Below are positions 25,772-34,761 of a stretch of DNA of 64,000 nt, in pieces. The notes beneath the pieces are model-generated. The model ran no database searches, was not told where the DNA came from, and saw nothing but the letters and a program-made list of their open reading frames with translations. The position numbers and the translations under genes were made by a program. Every line of letters begins with the position of its first letter. The first letter of the stretch is position 1. The stretch comes from Arthrobacter cavernae (GTDB lineage Bacteria > Actinomycetota > Actinomycetes > Actinomycetales > Micrococcaceae), in the NCBI RefSeq assembly GCF_017368795.1, contig NZ_JAFNLL010000015.1, positions 31,741 through 95,740 of the forward strand, in the 5' to 3' direction.

Positions 25772-25821
25772 GTTCATCAGTGTTGGGCCCTGCTGACCGG
25801 CAGGGCCCAACACTGATGAAC
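25772..25821. terminator. 22-bp perfect palindrome between catR and esterase remnant
   Basis: Arms 25772-25793 and 25800-25821 are perfectly complementary over 22 bp around loop TGACCG; the core is CAGTGTTGGGCCCTGC. It sits 16 nt beyond the stop of the minus-strand esterase remnant. No U-tract on either strand. Could be a terminator for the decayed gene or a dispersed palindrome. Confidence 0.55.
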
Positions 25822-25836
25822 TATTGATATGGCTGG

Positions 25837-26395
25837 TCAGGCCCCCAAGCTCCGGCGCACGAACTTCACAACCGCGTCGTGGATCTCCCGGCTGCGCGGC
25901 ACGGCGCCCGACATCCAGTAAGTGCAATGGATGAGGCCGTCCACGCAGAGGAATTCGGTGGGGACACCCGCCGCCGCCAACTGGGCCGCGTAGGCTTCAG
26001 CTTCGTCGCGGGCAACGTCGAATTCCGTGGTGATGACCAAGGCTGGCGGCAGGCCGGCCAAGGACGCGGCGGGACGGAGTAGCATGGGGGTTTTCCGCGT
26101 CCGCAGGGGTGGGCAGGTAAGTGCCCCAGAACGAATCCATGTCTGCGGCCGTGATCACGAACCCCGTCCTTGAACTCAGCCCGGGAGGCGAACTCCGCGG
26201 TTGAATCAATGACGGGGTAGACCAGGACCTGCGCACTCAGCGCCGGACCGCCGTCGTCCCTGCTGCGAAGCGCGGCAACTGCCGCGAGGTTGCCGCCGGC
26301 GCTGTCACCCATCACCGCAATCCGCGACGGGTCGCCACCGTACCCGGCGATGTTTCCGGCCACGAAGGCCGACTCTGTTCACGCCGCCGAGACCG
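25837..26395 (-). pseudogene. alpha/beta hydrolase (HSL-type esterase) remnant, frameshifted
   Basis: Three frames together read like one esterase: SAFVAGNIAGYGGDPSRIAV with nucleophile motif GDSAGGNLAA, YPVIDSTAEFASRAEFKDG; then FVITAADMDSFWGTYLPTPADAENP; then SLAGLPPALVITTEFDVARDEAEAYAAQL and the His region DGLIHCTYWMSGAVP. Frame changes lie near 26160 and 26085. The N-terminal third, including the HGGG oxyanion motif, is missing; the homology ends where the LuxR remnant begins on the other strand. Not functional as it stands. Confidence 0.8.
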
Positions 26396-26399
26396 TTGG

Positions 26400-26723
26400 C
26401 ACCACCTCAGCCCCCGCAGACTGGCCGAACTATTGGCGCAGCAGCCGCGTTTAACCAAAGAGGAGGCGATTACAAAGGCCCTCGGCGTCAAGCCCTCCGT
26501 TGGCAGCCAAGCAGCGGCGAAGTCCCCGCTGACGCCCCGGGAACGCGAAATCGCCCGCCTCGTCGCCGAGGGGCTCAGCAACCGTTCCATCGCTGAGACC
26601 CTTGTGATTTCGCCCCGGACGGTGGACGGTCACGTCGAAAACATGCTGGGCAAACTCGGCTTCGGTTCGCGCACGCAAATCGCCGCCTGGGTGTCGCAGC
26701 AGGCAGCTTCGTCCCTTCCGTAG
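26400..26723 (+). pseudogene. LuxR-family regulator remnant (C-terminal helix-turn-helix only)
   Basis: The open frame reads RLAELLAQQPRLTKEEAITKAL then LTPREREIARLVAEGLSNRSIAETLVISPRTVDGHVENMLGKLGF in parts, a complete GerE/LuxR DNA-binding domain, with a stop at 26721. Upstream, where a long sensor or ATPase region is expected, the sequence runs directly into the opposing esterase remnant. No plausible ribosome site; a TTG at 26433 could start a 96-residue product. Most likely the 3' end of a deleted regulator, though a short DNA-binding protein cannot be excluded. Confidence 0.65.
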
Positions 26724-26740
26724 CCGTCATCGGGGCCGCT

Positions 26741-26832
26741 TCAGCCCGTTGTCGGCACTCCCGCCGCGCGCTCCGCGTCCGCCAATGCCTGTGCGAGACG
26801 CTCGACGGTGGCCCGGTAGTCGGTGCTGACGC
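26741..26832 (-). pseudogene. C-terminal fragment related to the 15805-16362 membrane protein
   Basis: Reads TDYRATVERLAQALADAERAAGVP then TTG and stop, closely matching DYAAAVGRLEQALADAEYAAGVP at the end of the protein encoded at 15805-16362. Nothing upstream in frame resembles the rest of that protein; instead a long palindrome follows. A truncated relic. Confidence 0.6.
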
Positions 26833-26852
26833 CCGGGCCGCAGAAATGGCAA

Positions 26853-26903
26853 AGGCTTGTTTGCGGTTCCGGACCTTGAAGGTCCGGAACCGCAAACAAG
26901 CCT
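26853..26903. repeat. 51-nt near-perfect palindrome
   Basis: Arms 26853-26877 and 26879-26903 are perfectly complementary over 25 bp with a single central G; arm core CTTGTTTGCGGTTCCGG. It lies 18 nt beyond the DUF5997 gene stop and directly against the gene fragment at 26741. It resembles the shorter palindrome at 13419-13463. May serve as a terminator for DUF5997. Confidence 0.7.
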
Positions 26904-26921
26904 CGGAATGCCTGGTGAAGC

Positions 26922-27371
26922 CTAGGCGTGGTCGCGCTTGGACGCCTTGGGAGCGTCGCGCTTGGCGGCCGCGTTGTCCTTGGCTTCCTTGGTGGCATCC
27001 TTCTTGGCGGCAGCCTCCTTGACGCGCTGTGCCTCGGAACGGACGGCGGCGTGCGTGGCGCGCTCGGTCACCAGCCACTGCGGCGGGGCCTGCAGCAGCG
27101 CGGTGATGTCCGCCGTCGTGAGCGCATCCTCGACGCCTCCGCGGGCGAGGCCGCTGATGGATACGTTCAGCTTCTGGGCGACAACGGGGCGGGGGTGCGG
27201 GCCGTTGCGGCGAAGTTCAGCCAGCCACTCCGGCGGGTTGGCCTGGAGTTCGGCGAAATCGGCGCGTGAAATAGCCGAATCCTGGAACTCCTGGGGTGTT
27301 GCGGGCAGGTAGATGCCGAGTTTCTTGGCAACGGTTGCCGGCTTCATGGACTGGGAGTTCTCAGAGGTCAT
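26922..27371 (-). CDS. DUF5997 family protein
   Basis: 149-residue soluble protein starting MTSENSQSMKPATVAKKLGIYLPATPQEF. The first about 100 residues form a helix-rich domain (RADFAELQANPPEWLAELRRNGPHPRPVVAQKL in parts) with repeated PPxWL motifs; the last about 35 residues are a Lys/Ala-rich basic tail (KDATKEAKDNAAAKRDAPKA). The pattern matches DUF5997, an actinobacterial family of unknown function often encoded near a LysR-substrate-domain protein, as here (29329-30084). The basic tail suggests nucleic-acid or ribosome contact, but this is inference. Confidence 0.8.
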   Translation of the reverse strand: MTSENSQSMKPATVAKKLGIYLPATPQEFQDSAISRADFAELQANPPEWLAELRRNGPHPRPVVAQKLNVSISGLARGGVEDALTTADITALLQAPPQWLVTERATHAAVRSEAQRVKEAAAKKDATKEAKDNAAAKRDAPKASKRDHA

Positions 27372-27448
27372 ACTTCAAGGGTATCCGCCAGCGCGAATTC
27401 GTGGGGCAGCGGCGGCGCTTCCGCCGCCGCTGCAGCCGGGCCGCGCGG

Positions 27449-28999
27449 CTAGGCTCCGATCCCGGCGGGGACCTTCCCGGCGTCGTTGCCGGCCTGGCCG
27501 TCCTCCGAAGCCAGCTTGCCACGGGAGGGGCCGCCGCTGTCCTTGCGTCCCTTCCTGCCGTACTTGACGTGGAAGATCAGGTAGCACGCCGCCACGAACG
27601 GGACGCCGAAGTACAGGGCGGTGGCCTGTGCCGGATCGAAGCCGATGCCGATCATCGAGCCCAGGCAGGCCACGAACGCCAGGATCGGAACCAGCGGGAA
27701 CAACGGGGCCTTGTACGGCAGGCTGGAGAGGTCCCCGCCGTTCCGGATGAAGGCGCGGCGATGGAAGTAGTGCGAGGCCACGATCGACATCCACACACCC
27801 ACCGTGGCGAAACCGGCAACCGAGGTGAGCACCAGGTACACGGTGGTGGGCGCCACGATGCTGCTGATCAGTGACGCGAGGCCGCCGAAGATGCTGACGA
27901 TCAGGGCGACCATCGGGATGCCCCGCTTGGTCAGCCTGCCGAACGCCTTGGGCGCGTGCCCCTCTGCGGACAACGAGAACAACATGCGGGCACAGGAGTA
28001 CAGGCCGCTGTTGCCCGCCGAGAGCAGCGCCGTGATGACCACGAAGTTCATGATGTCCGCGGCGTAAGGGACGCCGATGCTGGAGAAGACCGTGACGAAG
28101 GGGCTTTCGTCGAGACCGGCCTTGTCGTAGGGGATGGTGGCGGCGATGACCACGATTGCACCGATGAAGAAGATCACCAGGCGCAGGACCGTGGTCCTCA
28201 TAGCCTTGGGGATGTTCTTGGCCGGATCGGTGGTCTCGCCGGCGGCCACACCGATCAGTTCGGAACCGGAGAAGGCGAAGAACACCACCAGCACGGTGAC
28301 CAGCACGCCGGTGAAGCCGTTGGGGAACAGGCCTTCCGCCGTCGAGAAGTTCTCAAACAGGTGCGGGTAGCCGCCGGCGGCCATCGGGTGGAAGCCGAGA
28401 AGGGCTGCGCCGCCCAGGATGATCAGGCCGACGACCGCGGCGACCTTGATCATGGCGAACCAGAATTCGCTCTCACCGAAGACGCGGGAGGAAATCGCGT
28501 TCATCCCGAAGAGCACCGAGGCAAAGACCAGGCACCAGATCCAGACGGGAACCTCGGGGAACCAGCGCTGCATGAGCAGGCCGGCGGCGGTGAATTCGGA
28601 GCCTAGGGCCACCACCCAGGTCAGCCAGTAGAGCCAGGCGGTGGTGAACCCCGTGGCCGGCCCGATCGAGCGGGCCGCGTAGATGTGGAAGGCGCCGGAA
28701 ACGGGGTACGCGATGGCCAGTTCGCTGAGGCACGCCATCACCAGGTAAACGACGACGGCGCCGATGAGGTAGGCGACCACCGCGCCGAGGGGTCCGGCCT
28801 GGGAAATAGTGTAGCCGGAGCTGACGAACAGGCCGGAGCCGATCACGCCGCCGAGCCCGATCATCACCAAGTGGCGGGCTTCCATCGACCGCCTGAGGCC
28901 GGGCTTGTCCGGTTCCGTCCCAGCGTGCGGTTCAGCCGGGGCGCTGGGCTCAGCCGGGGCGCTGGGCACATCGGCTTCTTGGGGCAAAGCAGCTCGCAT
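27449..28999 (-). CDS. amino acid permease (APC family)
   Basis: 516-residue transporter with about twelve hydrophobic segments between residues 40 and 480. The N-terminal signature ARHLVMIGLGGVIGSGLFVSSG is the typical helix-1 binding motif of amino-acid/proton symporters; EFTAAGLLMQRWFP and FFAFSGSELIGVAAGET are further family blocks. The resemblance is to the GabP/LysP/ProY-type subgroup; the substrate is not determined. Cytoplasmic N-terminus rich in Ala/Pro/Glu and a Gly/Ala-rich C-terminus. Divergent from the LysR-domain gene. Confidence 0.9.
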   Translation of the reverse strand: MRAALPQEADVPSAPAEPSAPAEPHAGTEPDKPGLRRSMEARHLVMIGLGGVIGSGLFVSSGYTISQAGPLGAVVAYLIGAVVVYLVMACLSELAIAYPVSGAFHIYAARSIGPATGFTTAWLYWLTWVVALGSEFTAAGLLMQRWFPEVPVWIWCLVFASVLFGMNAISSRVFGESEFWFAMIKVAAVVGLIILGGAALLGFHPMAAGGYPHLFENFSTAEGLFPNGFTGVLVTVLVVFFAFSGSELIGVAAGETTDPAKNIPKAMRTTVLRLVIFFIGAIVVIAATIPYDKAGLDESPFVTVFSSIGVPYAADIMNFVVITALLSAGNSGLYSCARMLFSLSAEGHAPKAFGRLTKRGIPMVALIVSIFGGLASLISSIVAPTTVYLVLTSVAGFATVGVWMSIVASHYFHRRAFIRNGGDLSSLPYKAPLFPLVPILAFVACLGSMIGIGFDPAQATALYFGVPFVAACYLIFHVKYGRKGRKDSGGPSRGKLASEDGQAGNDAGKVPAGIGA

Positions 29000-29328
29000 G
29001 GATCCTCCGGGAGGTTAGGGGTCGGGAAAAGGGGGTACGCAAATGAACGGTGGGGGCCGGAATCCGCGTGAAGGAGATCGTTCGGGGCTCCGCAGAGCCG
29101 TCCGTTCGGACCGTGGTGATCAAGCTAACACGGGGGATCCATCGCCAAGGCCGGGGGTCAAACAGGCAAAGAATCCTCACGGTTGAACTGTGACGAAGCT
29201 CTCCGAGCGACAGTCTTGCTGTTGCTAACAAGTAATTATTGCAAGTATTGCTTGGGTATCTTCGCGGCGGTGCCCGCGGGAACCATTGGCCTGCTGCAGC
29301 GCCGGGTGCCGGGCGGTACTGTGAACTG
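29000..29328. promoter_or_regulatory. divergent region permease / LysR-domain protein
   Basis: 329 nt without a gene. GGAGGATCC directly precedes the permease start. An AT-rich patch at 29220-29262 (TTGCTAACAAGTAATTATTG and following) is the likeliest promoter/operator area. No palindrome of note. Confidence 0.4.
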
Positions 29329-30084
29329 GTGCCAGCCGATCAAGAACCCACCGCCGCCTCCGACGCCGAGACCCAGCCGGAGCCGGGCGACGCCGGGCGT
29401 CACGGCCTGAGCATTGCCTATGTTGCCGGCGTGACCCCGGGGAAGTGGATCCGCCGCTGGGCAGAGCGCATGCCCGGTGTTCCGCTGCATGCCTTCATGT
29501 CCGACGCCGGCGAGCAGCTTTCGGTGCTGGCCGAGGGTTCCGCGGAGCTGAGCTTTGTCCGGCTGCCGATCGAGCGCGAGGGCCTGAACGTCATTCCGCT
29601 CTACGAGGAGCAGCCCGCGGTGGTGGCGCCCAAGGGCCATGAAATCTCGGTCTTCGAGGAAGTCGAGCTGGCGGACTTGTCCGAGGAGAACTTCCTGGAC
29701 GTCGAGGAGATGGGCGGCCCGGAGATGGCGTTGCAGGTGGTGGCCTCCGGCGCCGGCCTGGCGATCATGCCCATGTCCGTGGCGCGGCACTTCAACAACA
29801 AGCAGACCGTGGTGCGCCGCCTGAACGGTGCCCCGGGCACCCAGATCGCCCTGGCCTGGCCGAGCGGCACCGACAGTCCTGTCATTGAGGAGTTCATCGG
29901 GATCGTCCGCGGTCGCACCGCGCAGAGCTCGCGCCAGCCCTCGGCACAGCAGGAGAAGCCAAAGAAGGCGCCCAAGCCGGACCGCCGGGGGGGTGGCGCC
30001 AAGAAGCCCTCCGTGCCGCAGCGCTACGCACCCAACCCGGACAAGGGCCGCGGCAAGGGTTCGCGCAAGAAGGGCAAGCGCTAA
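29329..30084 (+). CDS. LysR substrate-binding-domain protein without DNA-binding domain
   Basis: 251 residues. From about residue 25 (HGLSIAYVAGVTPGKWIRRWAERMPGVP) to 190 it is a LysR-type effector-binding domain, but the winged helix-turn-helix that should precede it is absent. The C-terminal about 55 residues are strongly basic (KPKKAPKPDRRGGGAKK, RGKGSRKKGKR), possibly contacting nucleic acid. GTG 29329 is chosen as the first start in the protein-like region; the frame extends to 29239 but that part is not protein-like. Such proteins are seen near DUF5997 genes in actinobacteria. Confidence 0.82.
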   Translation: MPADQEPTAASDAETQPEPGDAGRHGLSIAYVAGVTPGKWIRRWAERMPGVPLHAFMSDAGEQLSVLAEGSAELSFVRLPIEREGLNVIPLYEEQPAVVAPKGHEISVFEEVELADLSEENFLDVEEMGGPEMALQVVASGAGLAIMPMSVARHFNNKQTVVRRLNGAPGTQIALAWPSGTDSPVIEEFIGIVRGRTAQSSRQPSAQQEKPKKAPKPDRRGGGAKKPSVPQRYAPNPDKGRGKGSRKKGKR

Positions 30085-30098
30085 GGGCGCTGCCCGGC

Positions 30099-30803
30099 CT
30101 ATTCCCCGTGGACGGCCCGCTGCTGCGCTTCCGAACGGTCCAGGTATGCGTGCAGGAGCTCCCCGGCGCGGTCGAGTTTGCCTGCTTCCAGGGCTGAGCA
30201 GATCTCGTCGTTTTCCGTGAGGTATCCGCTGTAGAAGTGGGCGTCCACGCTGGCCTTGTGGAAGAACAGGCGCATCTCCGCCAGTACGTGGGACATGATC
30301 GTGTCCAGCCGGCGGCTTCCGGCCAGGGCGACGATGGCGCCGTGGAAATGCTGGTTGGCGCTGCCCAGGCCCTCGTTGTCCTCCACGGCGGCGGCGCGCT
30401 TGCCTTCCTCCACCGCGGCGCGGACTGCGGCGATGCCTTCCGGCGTTCCGCCGCCGCGGATGGCGCTGACTTCGATGGCCCGGCGCACGGTGTAGACGTC
30501 GTGGATGTCCCCGGCTTCCAGGGTGGCCACGAAGACGCCCCGGTTCGGATGGCGGACCACCAGGCGCTCGCTGGCCAGCTCGGCGAAGGCCTCCCGCACA
30601 GTGTTGCGTGAGACGCCCAGTTCCTCGGCGATGGCGGCTTCCGTCAGCCGGGTCCCGGGGACCAGCATGCCCTCGGCCAACTGGTAGCGCAGCTCATCGG
30701 CCACGCGCTCCGCAACGGAGGGTACGGCCACGCGGCGGCGGGCGCTCCCGCCCCGTCCGACACCGTTGACGGGGTCGCGGAGTCCTTCATCTGAACTGGC
30801 CAT
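30099..30803 (-). CDS. GntR family regulator (FadR/FCD type)
   Basis: 234-residue regulator: winged helix-turn-helix at about 28-95 (VAERVADELRYQLAEGMLVPG, LTEAAIAEELGVSRNTVREAFAEL) and an all-helical FCD ligand domain (about 100-228) with metal-binding-type residues in VRRAIEVSAIR, HFHGAIVALAG and MRLFFHKASVDAH. Divergent from pxpA with a palindrome between, so likely the local regulator of the 5-oxoproline-type operon, responding to an organic acid. Confidence 0.9.
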   Translation of the reverse strand: MASSDEGLRDPVNGVGRGGSARRRVAVPSVAERVADELRYQLAEGMLVPGTRLTEAAIAEELGVSRNTVREAFAELASERLVVRHPNRGVFVATLEAGDIHDVYTVRRAIEVSAIRGGGTPEGIAAVRAAVEEGKRAAAVEDNEGLGSANQHFHGAIVALAGSRRLDTIMSHVLAEMRLFFHKASVDAHFYSGYLTENDEICSALEAGKLDRAGELLHAYLDRSEAQQRAVHGE

Positions 30804-30843
30804 GAACCGAACTTACACGATTGCCAAATACTTGAATCGCTGA

Positions 30844-30856
30844 ATTGTTGAACAAT
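30844..30856. promoter_or_regulatory. palindrome ATTGTT-G-AACAAT between GntR gene and pxpA
   Basis: Perfect 6-bp arms with one central base in the AT-rich divergent promoter region. FCD-type GntR proteins commonly bind TTGT-N-ACAA-like sites, which this contains. Confidence 0.6.
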
Positions 30857-30909
30857 CCGACATTTTGATGCATCCTTGATCTAAGGCACTTCATGAGACA
30901 GGGATCACA

Positions 30910-31668
30910 ATGGCAAGCATCGATCTGAACAGCGACGTTGGTGAGTCGTTCGGACGTTGGACACTCGGCGACGACAACGCCATGTTCCAGTCCGTTTCCA
31001 GCGCCAACGTGGCCTGCGGATTCCACGCCGGCGACCCCACCGTCATCCGCACCACTTGCCAGCAGGCGGCGGAGGCCGGCGTCGTGATCGGTGCCCATGT
31101 GGGCTACCGGGACCTTGCCGGATTCGGCCGCCGTTTCCTGGACATCGATCCCCTCGAACTGGCCGATGACGTCGTGTACCAGATCGGTGCCCTGCAGGCC
31201 CTGGCGGCCACCGCCGGAACGTCCGTCACGTACGTCAAGCCGCACGGCGGCCTGTACAACGCGATCGTCAAGCACACCGCCCAGGCCCAGGCCGTCGTCG
31301 ACGCCGTCAAGTCGGTTGACCCCACCCTTCCGATCCTCGGGCTCCCGGGCTCCGAGGTCCTGCGGCTTGCCGAGGCGGCCGGACTGCGTGCCGTCACCGA
31401 GGCCTTCGCGGACCGCGCCTACAACCCGGACGGCACGCTCGTATCGCGCACGCTGCCCGGAGCGGTCCTCCACGACCCCGCCGAAGTGGCGGAGCACGTG
31501 CTGCGGATGGCCACCGAACAGTCGGTCCGGGCGATCGATGGTTCCATCCTGAATATCCGCGCGGAAAGCATCTGCGTGCATGGTGACTCACCGGGGGCCG
31601 TCGCGATGGCCACCGCCGTGAAGTCCGCCCTCAGCGACGCCGGCGTCAGCATCGGCACCTTCGTCTGA
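30910..31668 (+). CDS. pxpA: 5-oxoprolinase subunit A (LamB/YcsF family)
   Basis: 252 residues, close to the family norm. N-terminus [19 protein letters not shown], then [28 protein letters not shown] and [12 protein letters not shown] are the characteristic LamB/YcsF blocks; [13 protein letters not shown] lies near the end. With PxpB and PxpC it hydrolyses 5-oxoproline (pyroglutamate) to glutamate using ATP. First gene of the operon pxpA - MFS - pxpBC - biotin carboxylase, divergent from GntR. Confidence 0.93.
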   Translation: MASIDLNSDVGESFGRWTLGDDNAMFQSVSSANVACGFHAGDPTVIRTTCQQAAEAGVVIGAHVGYRDLAGFGRRFLDIDPLELADDVVYQIGALQALAATAGTSVTYVKPHGGLYNAIVKHTAQAQAVVDAVKSVDPTLPILGLPGSEVLRLAEAAGLRAVTEAFADRAYNPDGTLVSRTLPGAVLHDPAEVAEHVLRMATEQSVRAIDGSILNIRAESICVHGDSPGAVAMATAVKSALSDAGVSIGTFV

Positions 31669-31729
31669 TCCCCCGGGCCGGCCACCGGCCTCCCGCTTCA
31701 ATCCCCACCTCGTCTCCCCGGAGGAACAC

Positions 31730-33067
31730 ATGAGCACCAACAGCAAGGCAGCACAGGCCGTGACAAGGAAGCCACCGGCCGGCGCCATCAAGGCGTACAT
31801 CGCCAGCCTCACCGGCACCTCGCTTGAGTACTACGACTTCGCCATCTACTCGGTGGCATCCGCCCTGGTCTTCCCCAAGATCTTCTTCCCGGGAAACGAT
31901 GAGTTCGTCGCGCTCATCCTGTCCTTCTCGACCTACGCAGTGGGCTACTTTGCCCGCCCGATCGGTGGCATCGTCTTCGGCCGCCTCGGCGACAAGATCG
32001 GCCGCAAGTACGTCCTCGTGGTCACCCTGCTGCTGATCGGCGTCGCCACTGTCCTCATCGGTGCGCTGCCTGACTACTCGGTGATCGGCATCGCGGCCCC
32101 CGCCATCCTGGTGCTCCTGCGCCTGGCCCAGGGCATCGGCGTCGGCGGCGAATGGGGCGGCGCGGTATTGCTGTCCAGCGAATTCGGCGACGCCAACAAG
32201 CGCGGCTTCTGGTCTTCCGCGGCCCAGATCGGCCCGCCCGCCGGCAACCTCATGGCCAACGGCGCCCTGGCCATCCTGGCCGCAAGCCTCAGCACCGAAG
32301 CGTTCCTCTCCTGGGGCTGGCGCGTAGCGTTCCTGGCCTCCGCCCTCCTGGTGGTCTTCGGCCTGCTCATCCGCCTCAAGCTCGAGGAAACCCCGGTCTT
32401 CAAGGCCATCCAGGCCCACGGCGACCGCCCCAAGGCCCCCATCAAGGAGGTCTTCACCACCCAGCCGAAGGCCCTGGTCGCCGCAGCCCTCTCCCGCATC
32501 TGCCCTGACATCCTGTACTCCCTGTTCACCGTGTTCGTGGCCGTGTACGCCACCAAGGAACTGGGCATGACCACCGGCAACGTGCTGGCGGCCATCCTCA
32601 TCGGCTCGGCCTTCCAGCTGTTCCTCATCCCGCTGGCCGGCGCCCTCACGGACCGCTTCAACCGCCGCCTCGTCTACGGCATCGCAGCAGCCGGCACGGC
32701 CGCCTACGTCCCCGTGTTCTTCCTGATGATCCAGGACAAGTCCGTGCTGACGCTGACCATCGGCGTGGTGATCGGCCTGGCGTTCCACGCCTTCATGTAC
32801 GGCCCGCAGGCCGCCTTCATCACCGAGCAGTTCCCGGCCCGCCTCCGCTACGCCGGCAGCTCGCTGGCCTACACCCTGGCCGGCGTGATCGGCGGCGGCT
32901 TCGCTCCGATCATCTTCACCTTCCTCTACGGCTCGGCCTCCGGCGGCTGGCTCCTCATCGCCGGGTACCTGCTCCTGGCCGCCGTCGTCACGATCGTGGG
33001 CATGGCCATGGGCCGCGACCCGCACGTCGAAGAAGAAGAGCGCCTCCTGCAGGAGTCGCACGCCTAA
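31730..33067 (+). CDS. MFS transporter, metabolite:H+ symporter (MHS) type
   Basis: 445-residue permease with twelve hydrophobic segments. MHS markers: ASLTGTSLEYYDFAIYSVAS at the N-terminus, FARPIGGIVFGRLGDKIGRK (the MFS A-motif), GVGGEWGGAVLL and RLRYAGSSLAYTLAG. MHS proteins import organic acids, betaine, proline or shikimate. Its place between pxpA and pxpBC suggests uptake of 5-oxoproline or the true substrate of this operon. Confidence 0.9.
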   Translation: MSTNSKAAQAVTRKPPAGAIKAYIASLTGTSLEYYDFAIYSVASALVFPKIFFPGNDEFVALILSFSTYAVGYFARPIGGIVFGRLGDKIGRKYVLVVTLLLIGVATVLIGALPDYSVIGIAAPAILVLLRLAQGIGVGGEWGGAVLLSSEFGDANKRGFWSSAAQIGPPAGNLMANGALAILAASLSTEAFLSWGWRVAFLASALLVVFGLLIRLKLEETPVFKAIQAHGDRPKAPIKEVFTTQPKALVAAALSRICPDILYSLFTVFVAVYATKELGMTTGNVLAAILIGSAFQLFLIPLAGALTDRFNRRLVYGIAAAGTAAYVPVFFLMIQDKSVLTLTIGVVIGLAFHAFMYGPQAAFITEQFPARLRYAGSSLAYTLAGVIGGGFAPIIFTFLYGSASGGWLLIAGYLLLAAVVTIVGMAMGRDPHVEEEERLLQESHA

Positions 33068-33081
33068 ACGGCTGCGAGCGG

Positions 33082-34761
33082 ATGATGGAAACCGAAATGC
33101 AGAGTCGCGCAGCGCAGCAGACAGCCGGCAAGGTCCGCTCCGTGCGGCCGGTTGGCACCCGTGCGGTACTCGCAGAGCTGGACGGCCTGCAGGACGTCCT
33201 GACCCTGCAGGCCATGCTCTTCGAGTCCCCGCTCCCCGGCCAGGTGGACGTCCTGGCCGCGGCCGAGACGGTGATGGTGGTGGGCGAGTCCGCCGAAGCC
33301 ACCCGCACCATCGGCTCCCTGCTGCTGGAGCTTGAGCTCACCGGACCGGTGGAGAACGACGGCGGCCTGGTGGTCATCGACACCGTGTACGACGGCGATG
33401 ACCTCGCCGACGTCGCGGAGCTGACCGGCCTGGGGGTGGACGGCGTCATTGCCGCCCACACCGGCCAGATCTGGACCGTGGCGTTCGCCGGCTTCGCCCC
33501 CGGGTTCGGCTACATGGTGGGCGAAAACGATGCGCTGGAGGTTCCCCGCCGTTCCTCCCCCCGCACGGCGGTGCCTGCCGGTTCCGTGGCCCTGGGCGGC
33601 CAGTACTCCGCCGTCTATCCGCGCCGTTCGCCCGGCGGCTGGCAGCTGATCGGGCGCACCGGCGCCCGCATGTGGGACCTTGACCGGCCCCGGCCTGCCC
33701 TGGTCCGCCCGGGGAACCGGGTGCAGTTCCGGGCCGTCCGCGAGGTGGTCACGGTGGCTCCGGCCGCGGCGTCGGCTGCCGAACCCGAGCCGGCCGCGGC
33801 CGGGCTCCGCATCCTAGCCCCCGGCGCCCTGAGCCTCATCCAGGACCTCGGCCGCCGCGGCCACGGGCCGCTGGGCGTCTCCGCTGCCGGTGCGCTGGAC
33901 CGGGCGTCGCTCCGGCGCGCCAACCGCCTGGTGGGCAACAGCTCCTCCGCAGCCGCCATCGAGACCGTCAACGGCGGGCTCAGCGTGGAGGCGATCGGAG
34001 ACCAGGTGCTTGCCGTGGCCGGCGCGCCGGCAACGCTGACCATCCAGTCGCCGTCGCGCGCTTTGGCCGGCGGCGAGGACGACGACGGCGAGCCCCAGCC
34101 GGGCGCGCAGCGGACCGTTCCCATGGCCGCGCCGTTCGCGCTGCTTGACGGCGAAGTCCTGAGTGTCGGCGCCCCGGTAAGTGGCTTCCGCACGTATCTG
34201 GCCATCCGGGGCGGGGCAGACGTTCCCGCCGTACTCGGGAGCCGTTCGACGGACACCATGTCCGGGATCGGCCCGGCACCGCTGGTGCCCGGCCAGCCTC
34301 TCCCTGCAGGCAAAGACACGGATTCGGCAGTGGTGGGCAACCCCGAGCTCCAGCCCGAGTTCCCCGGACACGGCGAAGCCGGCGTCACCGTCCTGGACAT
34401 CATTCCGGGCCCGCGCGAGGACTGGTTCGAGCCCTCCGCCCTGGAATCGCTCTGCAGCCAGTCCTGGCAGGTCACCCCGCAATCGAACCGGGTGGGCATG
34501 CGCCTGGCGGGCGAGCCGCTGCGCCGGAGCCGGGACGGTGAACTGCCCAGCGAGGGCACCATGGCCGGCGCCATCCAGATCCCCCCGGCCGGCCTTCCCG
34601 TGCTGTTCCTGGCCGACCACCCGATCACGGGCGGCTACCCCGTGATCGGCGTCGTGGCCGACGAGCACCTGGACCGGGCCGCGCAGGTCCCCATCGGCGG
34701 GAGCATCCGCTTCCGCATTTCCCCGAACTACGACGTACCTTCAAGAAAAGTGAGTATCTGA
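33082..34761 (+). CDS. fused 5-oxoprolinase subunits B and C (PxpB-PxpC)
   Basis: 559 residues in two parts. Residues about 12-228 are a PxpB/KipI domain ([44 protein letters not shown]). Residues about 245-555 are a PxpC/KipA domain ([75 protein letters not shown]). In Escherichia coli these are separate proteins. PxpC-type domains are also annotated as biotin-dependent carboxyltransferases, notable because a biotin carboxylase follows with a 1-nt stop/start overlap (TGATG). Confidence 0.93.
   Translation: MMETEMQSRAAQQTAGKVRSVRPVGTRAVLAELDGLQDVLTLQAMLFESPLPGQVDVLAAAETVMVVGESAEATRTIGSLLLELELTGPVENDGGLVVIDTVYDGDDLADVAELTGLGVDGVIAAHTGQIWTVAFAGFAPGFGYMVGENDALEVPRRSSPRTAVPAGSVALGGQYSAVYPRRSPGGWQLIGRTGARMWDLDRPRPALVRPGNRVQFRAVREVVTVAPAAASAAEPEPAAAGLRILAPGALSLIQDLGRRGHGPLGVSAAGALDRASLRRANRLVGNSSSAAAIETVNGGLSVEAIGDQVLAVAGAPATLTIQSPSRALAGGEDDDGEPQPGAQRTVPMAAPFALLDGEVLSVGAPVSGFRTYLAIRGGADVPAVLGSRSTDTMSGIGPAPLVPGQPLPAGKDTDSAVVGNPELQPEFPGHGEAGVTVLDIIPGPREDWFEPSALESLCSQSWQVTPQSNRVGMRLAGEPLRRSRDGELPSEGTMAGAIQIPPAGLPVLFLADHPITGGYPVIGVVADEHLDRAAQVPIGGSIRFRISPNYDVPSRKVSI

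Noticed and set aside
25772..25821. Insertion-sequence terminal repeats
   Set aside because: The two arms are only 6 nt apart, with no transposase gene or target duplication.
31646..33061. 471-codon open frame on the minus strand
   Set aside because: Exactly antisense to the MFS transporter gene, whose membrane pattern and motifs are clear.
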